Shown here: piece after piece, positions 30,667-41,494 of the stretch
How the letters are laid out: the number at the start of each line of letters is the position of its first letter
How positions within the stretch are numbered: the first letter of the stretch is position 1
Made by a program: the position numbers and the translations under genes
Notes under the pieces: generated by a model
Told to the model about the DNA's origin: nothing
Database searches by the model: none
Seen by the model: the letters and a program-made list of their open reading frames with translations, nothing else
Assembly: GCA_024195585.1 (NCBI GenBank)
Contig: SWBL01000187.1
Coordinates: forward strand, 32,263-96,262
Source of the DNA: Aureobasidium sp. EXF-3400
Taxonomy: Eukaryota > Ascomycota > Dothideomycetes > Dothideales > Saccotheciaceae
Reading direction: 5' to 3'
Length of the DNA stretch: 64,000 bases

Positions 30667-32395
30667 TTACAAAGTATATCTGAAGCCATGAAGTCCCTCG
30701 ATAATCTTGCCTCCAGCAGCAGCTCTCTTGTTAGCACGGTAAAACTTGAGATCCAACAGCAACGAGATGATGATAATCAACACACTAGCACCCAGTGTGG
30801 CGTAGATACCAGGACGATAGCCCGGCTGGTCTTGTTTGCGGAACACCGTTGAGCCAATAATTCCTACATGACGAAAAAATTAGTATAATTAGTTCTAGTA
30901 TCACGTGATTCATAGAGTATGATAGTTACCTCCAATGCCTCCAGCACCGACGAGGGTAGCAGAGGTAAGTGCGCGTTTCCACTGTCCGCGGATGTTGTTG
31001 GCTTGCCAGGTAAGCACGGCAGGGACATTGGCATTGCAGCCGGCTGTAGCAAGGAAAACGCCAAAGTAGCGTACACCAACTGAGGATGCGAAACCGAGGC
31101 AGCCGAGGCCGATGAGCATCAAACAGGCATTGGCGATGATAAAGGGAGAGCGCACGCGGTACTTGTCCGCGTACCACGCAAACACAAACGTGACAATGGC
31201 GGCCAGGACATAGGGTGGTGCGATGAGGCATTGAGCATCGCGCTTATTAAAGCCCATGCCTACTTCAAGGATTATTGGTAAGAAGTAAGCGATAGCATAC
31301 GTGACTGTAGTGGACAGGCCAAACAGAGCTGCAAAGCCCCAGACCTTGAGGTCAGCAGCGCACTTGAGGTATTGACCGACTTTGAACTCTTCAAGCGTGG
31401 CGTCATGGCGGTCCTTCTCAATTGTAGCAACGACAAAGTCAACTTCCTTCTGGTTGAGGAACTTGGGTCCAAAAGAGACGTGGGCAGCCTTCTCGGGGAA
31501 GTTGACAATGGTGAAGTATGCACCGATGGCAAGGAGGCAGGTGATGAGACCCCTGAAGCTTCATTAGCGTCACGTGATAGTAGCGATGAGATGCTGGGAC
31601 ACTTACTGCATGATGAAGATCCAGCGCCAGCCTGCGAGACCAGGAGCAATGCCCTTTGGACGGGTGGGGTGAAGTTTGTCCGGTCCGTAGTGAGCACCGA
31701 GTCCATCGCCAACTCCCAGACCTGCCATTTGGCTGAATCCGTAGGCTAGGATACCAGAGAAGGCAGATGAGAGAGAGCCGATCAAGTAAAATACAGCGTT
31801 ACGCTTCTGAAGCATGTATCTGGGATACCAAGTGGACAGAAGGTATGCACATCCAGGGAAGAAGCCGGCTTCAAAGATGCCCAAGATGATGCGTAGCGGA
31901 ATCAGTTGTGTCCAGGTCTTAACGAACGACATGCCACTAAAGCGAAAGTACAATTAGCACGATCTCACACAATGGCTGTACTTTCAGCTTAACTTACATC
32001 ATCGTGATACCCCAAAGCAGAGTAATGGTCGGCAAAAAAGCCCTTGGACCAACCTTGCGCAGAATAACAGTGGCCGGAGGTTGGAAAAAGATATAAGGGA
32101 TGAAGAAAACCAACACAATGATCGAATAACGATCCTTGATGAGAAGCAGATCAACACCCATACCCGCCACAACAGCAATACCAGTATTGGTTCTGTCCAT
32201 CAAACTGACACAGTAAAGAAAGCCCAGAGTCAAGACCAATCGACGGTCGATTCTTCGGATGATCTTTTTCTGTTCTTCGGGTGTGAAGGCTTCGATTCTT
32301 GCATCGTTGAGTTTGTCCGATTGTGTGTCGTCGGTGGTATCGACTTGCTCGAGATAGTTGATGGCGAGATCTTTTTCGTCGGTGCGGTTTGCCAT
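30667..32395 (-). CDS. MFS anion:cation symporter (ACS/Dal5-like family), four exons
   Basis: Exons 31998-32395, 31607-31936, 30930-31552 and 30667-30863 encode 515 residues; introns are 61, 54 and 66 nt. ACS members import organic anions such as allantoate, nicotinate, pantothenate, biotin or cysteine. The conserved start [33 protein letters not shown] is clear. It is followed by [48 protein letters not shown], the cytosolic loop with [19 protein letters not shown], and [27 protein letters not shown]. The substrate cannot be read from sequence. Introns 2 and 3 each contain the 8-nt palindrome TCACGTGA. The ATG at 32395 is in GTTTGCCATG reverse context and starts the usual hydrophilic leader. 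Confidence 0.92.
30901..30908. promoter_or_regulatory. TCACGTGA E-box in transporter intron 3
   Basis: Perfect palindrome TCACGTGA inside intron 3 (30864-30929) of the ACS transporter. It fits the binding core of bHLH proteins such as Cbf1 or Pho4. Function is unproven. Confidence 0.35.
31570..31577. promoter_or_regulatory. TCACGTGA E-box in transporter intron 2
   Basis: Second TCACGTGA, inside intron 2 (31553-31606) of the same gene. Two such 8-mers in two short introns of one gene is unlikely by chance. Confidence 0.35.
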
Positions 32396-34387
32396 GATGG
32401 GTGGGTTGATATGAAGACCCAGAGGATAGAATTGAGGATACTGATCAAGGAGGTCCAAGATGACCCACCGAACAACAACCAGTGTTTATATATTGCCCTG
32501 GCCAAGACTGGTATATGTGTACCCCGCAAGGAGGCGCTCTGCAAGGTAAAGTTTGTCGCTCAAGATGGCGCGGGAGAGCGACGAGCGCCACGTTGTGCCA
32601 TGTACGCTCACGCCAACGTTAATTCCAAGAGATTTAGACTGACCCAGACCATGCTACTCGGCGAATACATCGTCGATACCTTGACTTTTCAATGCATATT
32701 GTACTGTACCGATCTCAGCCCTGAAAGACGATACCCAGCGATGTGTATGCACATACAAAGACGAGATTCGCTCACCTCTTCCACAATGCTTCGAATCTAG
32801 CAGCACAAACTGCATGATCGAACGTTGAAGATGTGATGCCTCAGAGTTCGCCAAGAAGCATTCCTTCCAATTGTAGCTAGGGAGGCTGTGGAGAAGCGGG
32901 GTAGTCCGGTGTGGAGGAGATCTTGGCTGTATATTATGGCTTGACTATGGGCTGAAAAAACGCACGGCTGGACTTGTTCTTTTTTGCTTTAACAACGGGC
33001 AAAAAATTGAATACCAAGATCCTTGGCCTTGAGGAGGTGCATCTTGGCAGATTGTAAATGAACGAAGGTAAGGATGAGTGCCTCGGACGAGGGCGGTTGT
33101 AGGTTCGTTCAGCTTTGGGTTTGGAATTGGAACTCAGGAGAAGCCCTTGATGGCTATGCGATGGAAGGGAGTTACATGTCGGCCAGACGTCGAGATTCAA
33201 AGATTTGCGATGCCAGGCTTCTCGATCATCATAGCTGGACCAGTCAGCGTACACCAGCTGCAGTACTTTCGGATGCACACCCTTCCCTGTCAAAATACTT
33301 TCCTGCCTTACGACAAGGTAAGACCCGGCATATCTGACCAATGCCTGGAAACCGGTAGTTGGCATACTCTCGATTCACTTCTTCGTGTGCTTGATCTCAG
33401 CAACCCTCACCTTCATGGCAAACCTACCGAGGCTCATTAATGCTTGGAAGATTTGTTTTGCTCGCTCGTCGAAACAGTCGTCTCGTCGCGTGACAAGTAT
33501 ACCTGCTAAGCATGTTTGGCAAGCCACGATTTGGCGTCTGCCCAGCAAAGATGCAGAAAACAACCAACGCCTCTCAAAACTCTAGTCTTCAAGCCTCGGT
33601 ATGTTGCTTCAAAGTGAATTGTTTGTTTCTTCCGAGGCTTCTTGTCGTAAGTATTCGTACATCGAGGTTTGGCACTGGGCGAGTATGTCCAGTGAATGCT
33701 AAGGTCGCCAAGGGAGTGCGGTGACATGTTTAGTTTCAGACCAGCCTAGCCAAGGGGAGATCGACGGGACGGTTTGCTGTCGTTTGGAGGAAGGTCGTGT
33801 CGAACAACATCTTGAGGGTTGTGAGTTCGCAAGTTCCTGCAATCGCGGACTTTCTGCCGCGATGGAGACGTGAGGGTTGTACATAGAAGTCGCTACCTCA
33901 AGCGCTTCACAGGAGTTCGTTCTTCATGCTACCTTACGCTGGTACATAAGTATAGCAGAGGATAAGCAGAGTTCTCTTGAGACAATAAGGGACGTCTGGG
34001 TAATCGCGCTTGCTTTGGCACGATACAGAAAGCCAGCACTTGAGAGTTTAACCGAGATTCATCCGATACATATAGCTACTTGCAACCAACAGACCTTCGA
34101 GATAGAAGTGCCATTGCAAAAGCAGTCGCTTGATATGTAATAATATACATCGAGGCTTGAAGGTTGCCACAAACGAATCCTGAAATATCATTCAATTCAA
34201 TGCTTTCGCGAAATAATCCCTAGTACGCTTTCATAGAATACATGTAACCACACACATCGCTCGTATGCTTGAACATTCTCGCACAAGGTGCCGACTAGTC
34301 AAATATCCAAGCTGCTCCGAAACGTTTTTGGAAAGCAGGAACCATAATCAAAACCGATAGCCTCTTCACACAACTTCAAGCATCGCC
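32396..34387. other. Intergenic, no gene supported
   Basis: About 2 kb between the ACS transporter start and the 3' end of the PPxY protein. A minus-strand frame (32934-33365) starts at a near-cognate codon and becomes Ser/Pro/Arg low complexity; other frames overlap it. Nothing convincing is seen. Confidence 0.4.
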
Positions 34388-35212
34388 TCATCTCGATGAG
34401 GGTTGGCTGTGTCTCTCGTCATCGTACTCTGGAGGTCGATCGTATACCGGCAGAATCTCATCGTCAGATTCATCGTTGACGATAGGGACTAGCCCCGGCA
34501 TAGATTCGGCCGTAGATCTTCTTCTAGCTCCTGAGGGGGTCGGGGTTGTCGTGTCATCTGGACGAGCAGGTGGCAATCGATCATCTGCAGTCCATGAAAC
34601 GTTTGAATTGGTACGTACAAGGCGACCTGCAGGAGGTGGTGGGATAGGACTGGCTCGAAATGGAGGTGAAGGATCCATCGATGTGTAGGCGCCATACTGA
34701 GGGAAAAGTGGTCTGGGTCCCGGTTCTGAGATTGGCGGCAGGTACGGAGGCATGGAATTGTATATGTTTGCATGCGAAGGGACGTATCCAGAAGTAGATC
34801 TCCATGTGTAAGGCTGTTGAACAGCAAAGGTTGTGCCAAGAGGGGCCGATGGTTGCGAGTTGTACTGACGTGCCCAACTGTACGCAGGAGTTGAGGGAGA
34901 CTGTGGGCTCGAGAGCTGATTGTCTTGAGGACTTGTTGGACGTGGACTCGTTCCATGAGCACGAGTGCGTTGGCGTGGAGCACGCTGCGGACCATAGGTG
35001 ACATTCAAATCGAGTCGAATGCGTACCGTGTCACCTCCAATGCTGAGGTTTGAGAAGGACTCTGGAGAGACTGCCACTAGGATGAACATTACAAACAAGA
35101 CTGGGATAACGGCGATGGCAATGCAGATAGTGATGCAGGTCGCAACAAAGACAAGTACACTTCGGTAGAAGACGCTCCACCATACGGATGATTGAGGAGG
35201 ATTGTCAGGCAT
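34388..35212 (-). CDS. Single-pass membrane protein with PPxY motif
   Basis: 274 residues from the ATG at 35212. A short N-terminus is followed by one long hydrophobic segment (about residues 18-47, SVLVFVATCITICIAIAVIP and on). A conserved-looking stretch (SFSNLSIGGDTVRIRLDLNVTYG) comes next, then a long Pro/Ser-rich tail. The tail ends with DDEILPVYDRPPEYDDERH, which holds a PPxY WW-binding motif in an acidic context. Known fungal single-TM PPxY proteins serve as adaptors for the Rsp5/Nedd4 ubiquitin ligase; that role is an inference. No named family is recognised. Confidence 0.65.
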   Translation of the reverse strand: MPDNPPQSSVWWSVFYRSVLVFVATCITICIAIAVIPVLFVMFILVAVSPESFSNLSIGGDTVRIRLDLNVTYGPQRAPRQRTRAHGTSPRPTSPQDNQLSSPQSPSTPAYSWARQYNSQPSAPLGTTFAVQQPYTWRSTSGYVPSHANIYNSMPPYLPPISEPGPRPLFPQYGAYTSMDPSPPFRASPIPPPPAGRLVRTNSNVSWTADDRLPPARPDDTTTPTPSGARRRSTAESMPGLVPIVNDESDDEILPVYDRPPEYDDERHSQPSSR

Positions 35213-35466
35213 TGTTGTCGATGTGATCGAACAATGTGGGTGGAGCATTAGCATAAGTAGTCGAAGGTGCGCTGTCAGACCAGGTCAGAGGTTAGGCATG
35301 ACAGGCTTTAGCGTGACCCAGAGCAGGCTTGCGTAGAAACCTAACACAAGCTCCGACGAGATCATGAATCACAAGACAAGCGCAACGTGTTCGAAGATGT
35401 CGTGGCAGCCGTGTGATAGAGTGTCTATCATATGCTGACCTCGAATTTCGGCGGCAGTATCATGAT

Positions 35467-36504
35467 TTAGAAGACGTCCTCGGTGACACGTCGACCATAC
35501 CAGGTAGAGAGCTGGTCTTCTCCCCGAGCATGCTCTTCGGCAGAGTACATGAAGAAGTTTGTCAACTTGGTTGAGTCCTCATCATCTGCAACAGGCCAGT
35601 TCACCTTGGCAGCAGGCTTGACATCCAGCAGGTCTTTTGCAGTGGACCAACTGAAACGGCACTCATTGCCCCAGCCAAACAAGGGGTCCATGTTTTTCTT
35701 CAACCAAGTTGAACAGCGAGCGTCACTGGGATAACCAGATCCCCAGCCTTCGGCAGGTTGTTCGGGCATATGCTTCTCGCTGGAAACAGCGTCCTTGAAG
35801 AATTGATAGCATACGTCGAGAGCAGCATCTCTGGTGACCTTTGCGCAAACACTGGCGGCAGACACACAGGGGTAGAGGGAGTCAGCTTTCTTGGCGACAG
35901 TGATCTTGACAGTGGGAAAGATACGCTCGAGCTTCTTCTGGTATGCAGCAGGCTGACCGATGGTATCGATGTAGATCTCTTTCAGGTTGACGCCAAGAGC
36001 GAAGACGGCATGAATCAAGTCGATAGTGGCATCCATAGCTTGAGCGTTGAGGTTGTATGTAGCGGTGGGCCTCATCTGAGCGGAGGAGATGTCCTTGGCT
36101 GACATGACGCGGGTGGCCCACCCAGAGGATTCGTACAAGTCAGTACCAGGAGTACAGATGGCCTGCATCAGAGAAGATCGGACAGCTGGCGACAAGACCT
36201 TGGAGTCGTCAAAGTGGTGAGTGTCGGCCAGCAAAGAGCGATGCATGGACAGAGGTAGATAGTAAAGACCGTAGACCATAGGACCAAGTACAGGACCTCT
36301 ACCAGCTTCATCGACACCCAGCACACACTCTATGGCCATGTCGTCTTGGAGCATCTTGGGTACTGGAGATATGTAAGAATATGAGTCTCCTTTTTTGATA
36401 TTGATCTTGTCAATTGAAGGAGCCATGAAAACGTCCTCAGGAGGAGTTTCGAGAAAAATGTCCTGCTCCTGAGAGTCTGCAATCTGATCCATTGATTCAT
36501 CCAT
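35467..36504 (-). CDS. RNH201: Ribonuclease H2 catalytic subunit (RNase HII, RNH201)
   Basis: Single exon, 345 residues. It cuts RNA in RNA-DNA hybrids and starts removal of single ribonucleotides from DNA, with RNH202 and RNH203 as partners in the nucleus. The catalytic motif GVDEAGRGPVLGP places Asp65 and Glu66. Further conserved parts are HFDDSKVLS, EIYIDTIGQPAAYQKKLE (third acidic residue), VAKKADSLYPCVSAASVCAKVTRD (fourth) and SGYPSD...TWLKKN. The length is a little above the eukaryotic mean because of a 55-residue acidic N-terminus. It shares a 285-nt divergent promoter with MIF2. Confidence 0.96.
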   Translation of the reverse strand: MDESMDQIADSQEQDIFLETPPEDVFMAPSIDKINIKKGDSYSYISPVPKMLQDDMAIECVLGVDEAGRGPVLGPMVYGLYYLPLSMHRSLLADTHHFDDSKVLSPAVRSSLMQAICTPGTDLYESSGWATRVMSAKDISSAQMRPTATYNLNAQAMDATIDLIHAVFALGVNLKEIYIDTIGQPAAYQKKLERIFPTVKITVAKKADSLYPCVSAASVCAKVTRDAALDVCYQFFKDAVSSEKHMPEQPAEGWGSGYPSDARCSTWLKKNMDPLFGWGNECRFSWSTAKDLLDVKPAAKVNWPVADDEDSTKLTNFFMYSAEEHARGEDQLSTWYGRRVTEDVF

Positions 36505-36789
36505 GATATTGATGTCTTTGATAAGATTTGTTTGGTGTAAGACAATAATGTGTTGATGTCGAAAAACAGACAGAGCCAGAGTTGGAGGAGACGCGATCAG
36601 ACGCGACGCGGATTTGCGGAGAAGACGATCTAGCCTAGAGCGGAAGTCATGAGCTTGGCGTGTTGTTTACAGCGTGTGAAGCTTCGATGCGCCCACAACA
36701 AACCATCAATCCCGCCCAGCGACCACCTACCAACCTCATTGTTTCCCCCAGCGCATTTGTCGCATCCTCTCAGAAGCACGCGCGACAAG
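36505..36789. promoter_or_regulatory. Bidirectional promoter with ACGCG (MCB-like) cluster
   Basis: This is 285 nt between the start codons of RNH201 (-) and MIF2 (+). ACGCG occurs at 36591-36595, 36601-36605 and 36606-36610, and again at 36778-36782. ACGCG(T) is the core bound by MBF, the G1/S factor of yeasts. Both genes act in S phase or mitosis, so shared cell-cycle control is plausible. Confidence 0.5.
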
Positions 36790-39787
36790 ATGCCTGCTCA
36801 ACCTGCTGCCTCACACACGCCGCAGCGCCAATCGCGACGACACAACAACTTCAAGGAAAACATCAACTTCTTCGAGCCCGGCAAGCAAGGTCGTCGCACT
36901 GGCCTGGTCTTGAAGGACACGGGTATACGCGATGAACACGGTTTCGAGCCCGTCAGTGGCATCTTCTCGTCACCACAGCCTACACCACACCAGCCTTCAC
37001 CTCAACGCTCACCACAGCACTCTCCACAGCGCTCACCACAGCGCCTCCCGGCAAATGGTAACGACTCGGCGCTAGGATCGTCGTCTATGGTTCTGCAAGA
37101 CAGTACTGAGAGAACCATATCCCGTCCCTCAATTTGGCCCATATACTAACCTATGCTTCAGGCTCTATTCCAGAGATCTCAGAAACCCTCCACTTACGCA
37201 AGACTCCGCATCTACCACCAAAGGCTCAGACTCCGCGCCGTTCAAACATCCAGGGCTCGCCCATTCGCCATTCGGCTATCAAACCTGTAGACACTCAATC
37301 CTCTCCTCAAGATGCTCCCTCCACAACCCGCACGAGCAGGCGTCTCGACTTTGCCAACAAGCAGCAGAACAAACCTCAGCCGAATGTCGCTCCTAGCCCG
37401 AGCCCCTTCAAGCCGCGATTTGGAAAGTCGCGTAAGAGCGTTTTCGATCTGCAACAATCTCCCGGCAGGCCTCAATATAACCAGCAAGACGCCGACGACC
37501 TCGACAACTCGGTACAGCAAGTTCAAGATGCTGTTAATGACTTGTTCCAGGACGACCCTCCGAAAGATGTCCTCTCCTCTGCACGAAGCACCAGATCGCA
37601 AAAGCGCAAACTCTCAAATCCTTCGTCGCCTGTCACCATTCAACCCTCTTCAGTACCCAAATCAAATAAACGTCAAAGGCCGAGCCTCGAACATCAGCAA
37701 GATCAGACAACACTAGATCACACAATCGCAGATCAGACGACGATGGATCAAACAAACGTAGATCAGACGGTTATGGACCAAACAGAACTTCCTGATCAGA
37801 CAGACGCCGAGTACACGTACATTACGGTCGATCAGACAGAGATGCCCGATCAGACAGAGCTTCCAGAGCAGACAGAGTTGCCTGATCAGACAGAAATGGC
37901 CGATCAGACTGAAGCACCAGAAGAGACGGGAATTGAATACACCTGGGTTGATCAGACGGTGCTCGATCACACAACATACGATCAGACAGCCATGGACGAT
38001 ACAAATGTCGAGCAAACGATTGCAGATGAGACGGCTTTGGACAAGACAGAAGCAACACACATGTACGACCACACAATGGCTGATGCAACTATGGCTGATG
38101 AGGATATTGCCGAAACCACGGAGCTTCCTGATGAGCCTGTTGTTGAGGCATCTGCCCCTCTTTCAACCAAGAAGAAGAGGCCGTTTGAGGTACGGAAAGA
38201 CGCTCAAGAACAGCCTCACGAGGAAGATGCGAGCGATCACGATCAAGAACCCGACCTATCTTCACCTTCACATGCCGCCCAGGACTTCATTCCACCACCA
38301 GAAGACCATGTACAAGACGAATCTGAACACGAGCCGCAATCGGAACCAGTCAAGAAGCGAGGTCGTCCCAAGGCTGCTGCAAAGACCAAGGGAAAGAAGA
38401 AACAACAATCTGCCAGCGTGGAGCCACGTCCAAGAGCATCAAGGGATAGTGAATCTGTTGGTCCTGATGGTCTTAAGAAACCTGGCCCCAAATCTATCGT
38501 CAATTTGCGTGCAGGCACGCCTGCCGAGGACGAAGGTGCCAAAACCACAAGATCTGGTCGTACTTCGATCAAGCCTCTGAAATACTGGTGCAACGAGACA
38601 TATATCTGGAACCAGGGCGAGGTTGAAGGTATCGTACGCGTCGAGCCTGTTGAACAACCAAAACCAAAGCGTGCGGCCCCATCGAGAAAGAAGGGAACAC
38701 GATTGGGCCCAATCAAGGAAGACGAAGAGGAGGATGAGGATTTATTGCCAGAAGCTTGGGAGCAGGAACTGGGTGTTATCAACAGCACAGTTCGAGCTTG
38801 GGATCCCAGAACTGGCACCGGCAGTACTGAAGTCGAGGGAGTGAATGAAGGTATGTTGTTCTCTTGTCCTCTCGCAGGAGCTACACTAACGAAGTCGTAG
38901 ATATTGCATTCGCTGCTACAGCTATCAAAACACAAGACGTACACGGCTCGTCGTTCCGCTACGCGAAGGTTATGACCCTTCCGTTCTTTGGATCCGGCAT
39001 GGTCGAGATACCACCAGACGGCTACAAACGCATGAAGAATTCACGCAAAATGCAAATGGTGTTTTTCGTGCACGAAGGCAAGGTGACGGTGGATATTGAA
39101 GACGTCCAATTTGGTATGACCAAAGGTGGTGTCTGGCAGGTCCCTAGGGGTGAGTTTCTGCATTTCCTCTTTCTCTTCTTTCTCTGTTTGCATTGTTCTT
39201 TCCCTCGTGCTTCTCATTCGCGAAGAAATAGCGGTCAGAGATCTCTCTTCACCGCAAATATGCATCAACAAGCAGCTCGGCAAGTTGTTCATGCACATTC
39301 AACACACACCGACTTATGTTCGAGGGTGACACCCGGGACCACTTGCCCTTCCACAACAACACAGACAGACGTCAAAATAGAGTCTTTGTTGTGACACAGT
39401 GGTTCGAAGGTTTCACCCCTGAACCGTGTCACGACGTCAAAGTAAACCTGGGGAAACGCAATATATGCGAACCATGGTATTGGGACACCATAACCCTTGA
39501 AGATCGGTGTCTCTGTTGCGAACGCTTGTGTTACGATTGACGACTCGAGGGATTTGCTGTTGTGTCACTTTCCTGTTTTGATTCGCTTGTCGTCATTGTT
39601 TTGCTGGCTTGTTTGTTGTGTTACCAATGAAAGATCAAAGCTAATGGACGTGTGTCTTGCAGGAAACAACTACGCCATTATGAATGAGAGTTCTACCCAC
39701 CCGGCCAAAATCTTCTTTGCTCAAGGATGTGAGATTCAGGCTTCGTCCAGTCAGTTTGAGGATATGGGAAGGGAGTCACAGTCTTGA
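36790..39787 (+). CDS. MIF2: MIF2 / CENP-C kinetochore protein, four exons
   Basis: Exons 36790-37102, 37162-38850, 38901-39149 and 39663-39787 encode 791 residues; introns are 59, 50 and an unusually long 513 nt. CENP-C binds CENP-A nucleosomes and recruits the inner kinetochore. The N-terminus (RRHNNFKENINFFEPGKQGRRTG) fits the Mif2 N-terminal region. SPQ/SPR-rich repeats follow. A 150-residue tract of DQTxx-type repeats occupies about residues 195-340. An AT-hook-like KKRGRPK is followed by the CENP-C motif RSGRTSIKPLKYWCNE (near 570) and a C-terminal cupin dimerisation domain (KMQMVFFVHEGKVTVDIEDVQFGMTKGGVWQVPRG joined to NNYAIMNESSTHPAKIFFAQ). The last intron splits the cupin. The ATG at 36790 in CAAGATGCC is the natural start. 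Confidence 0.94.
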
Positions 39788-40984
39788 GGCCTCTGCTTCT
39801 TGACTCTCTTGCTTTTGACGGCTTGGATGCTTCTTGCCCCTTTTTCTTTCAGGTCTGCGTCGTTCTTGCCTTTTTCTTGAATGAGGGGGGTTGATCTCTT
39901 GACGCCGACTTCTTTTCGTATAATGACATGTCTCTAGATTTGGAGTCTTTATGGTTGGGAGGGTTCCTTCTTGCAACTTTCTTGCAAGGTTTGTTTTTTG
40001 GGGGACGGCTGGCTTTTTCTTGCCTTTCTTTCTCTTTCTTCTCTTCTTGTTTGATATCCGTTCTGGTTTTTTTTTTTGGTCTCTCTTTTTAACGATAACC
40101 CCCGTCATGAGAGCATTTTCTTTGGATTCAATTTTGCCGCTCTTTCGTTCTTCTGAGATGATTCTGCCTCATTCTTGTGGATATGTGGTTTGGCATATGC
40201 GGTGTCGTGGCTGTGTGGTTCTGGATGATTGACTGTGAGGCTGCCTTGTTCCTGGTCTTTACTTGGTGCTGGGGCTGTAAGGTCGATGCGATTGTGCAAC
40301 GATAGTGATGCAGACACAGATACAGATACAGATGAATCAAACGCGTATCGCTCGCTCGCTCGCTGGGGTTCTTGGATGTACTTGGCTCTGGGCTGCTGTG
40401 ATTGACGTAACACTGCTCAAGCAACTTGGTCTTGTTACAACTGCTGTCTAGTCTATATACAAGAGATATGTATCTCTCGCGAGTAACTTGGATGTGGATG
40501 TTTTAGTCGCGTTTGTCTGTTTAATGGCGGCGACTAGGGATTAGGACTTGGGAGAAGTGTTGCTTAAACAGAAACGTAAAATCATCGATTGAAGCAAAAG
40601 ACAGATGCAGTTGTCATGGAGGTTAATGGTTGAACTTGCTAAGGGAGGGAAAAAAGAATATCGATCGGCTGGGAAAGGAACTAACCAACATGCTCCTACT
40701 GACTTTTGAGCAAAATGAGGTTATGATGTTACTTTTGCAGCCATGAGCCATGGAGGTCGGAAGCATACACAACTTGGTCTTTAGTGTGAAAACAAAGATT
40801 GCTGCTCTTGCATATGGGAATGCTCTTGCATATGCAAAAGAACAGCTGAGAGCAAGAGCATAGCTCTTTCCGTGTCGTGCCGAAGAATGTAATAGAATGC
40901 ACATACATACAGGGGGTTAGCATCACCGTTGGATAGCCTGCATGCCCTTCCGCCAGACTTTGCCAGGATTGCAGCAAACCGGAG
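39788..40984. other. Intergenic, low-complexity
   Basis: Pyrimidine-rich on the + strand (T10-type run near 40067), then short repeats: GATACA units near 40315-40332 and CGCT x4 near 40352-40368. No gene is seen. Confidence 0.45.
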
Positions 40985-41494
40985 TTGTTGAAAGAGTCGA
41001 AACAAGGGTCTCGAAACTATATATCAGCTCTGTTTAGCCACATCTCTGCTCCCGAACCCGAATTGTACCTCTTTGTAGAACACACTTTTGGCTCTCAGCT
41101 GGGAGAGGACTTACTCTGCAATCTGTCCAGCGGCTCAACAAAGTCAAAGACCCTCTGTACCTGGCTAGATGTGATCCGAGACGAGCCAAACATCGCAGCA
41201 AGCAAGAACCTACGGCACATGTTAACCTTCTTCAAAACTACTTCCAGCCCCGCTGGATTCCAGAACTGCACACTCCTTTCTGCGGCGGTAGTTGCTTGTC
41301 TTTCCCTTACTCCTGCTTTAGCGAAAAGCTCCATCTGGCAATGGTTCTTCCAAAAGTACTTTCGAGTTGCTGACTCGAGGCCGAGGTACTTACAATTGTT
41401 GACGCAGGAGCTGAGCAGGTTCGAGGCAGTATTAACCGCTTTACCGAGGCATGCAGTGAGGAAGGCTATGCTATACGCGTTACGAGAGAGCTGA
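40985..41494 (+). other. Open frame of doubtful status
   Basis: 169 open codons, with no ATG until codon 79. The translation has mixed, plausible composition (LYLFVEHTFGSQLGEDLL, IWQWFFQKYFRVADSRPRYLQLL) but no recognised domain. It may be the remnant of a gene that lost its 5' end, or chance. Confidence 0.2.
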
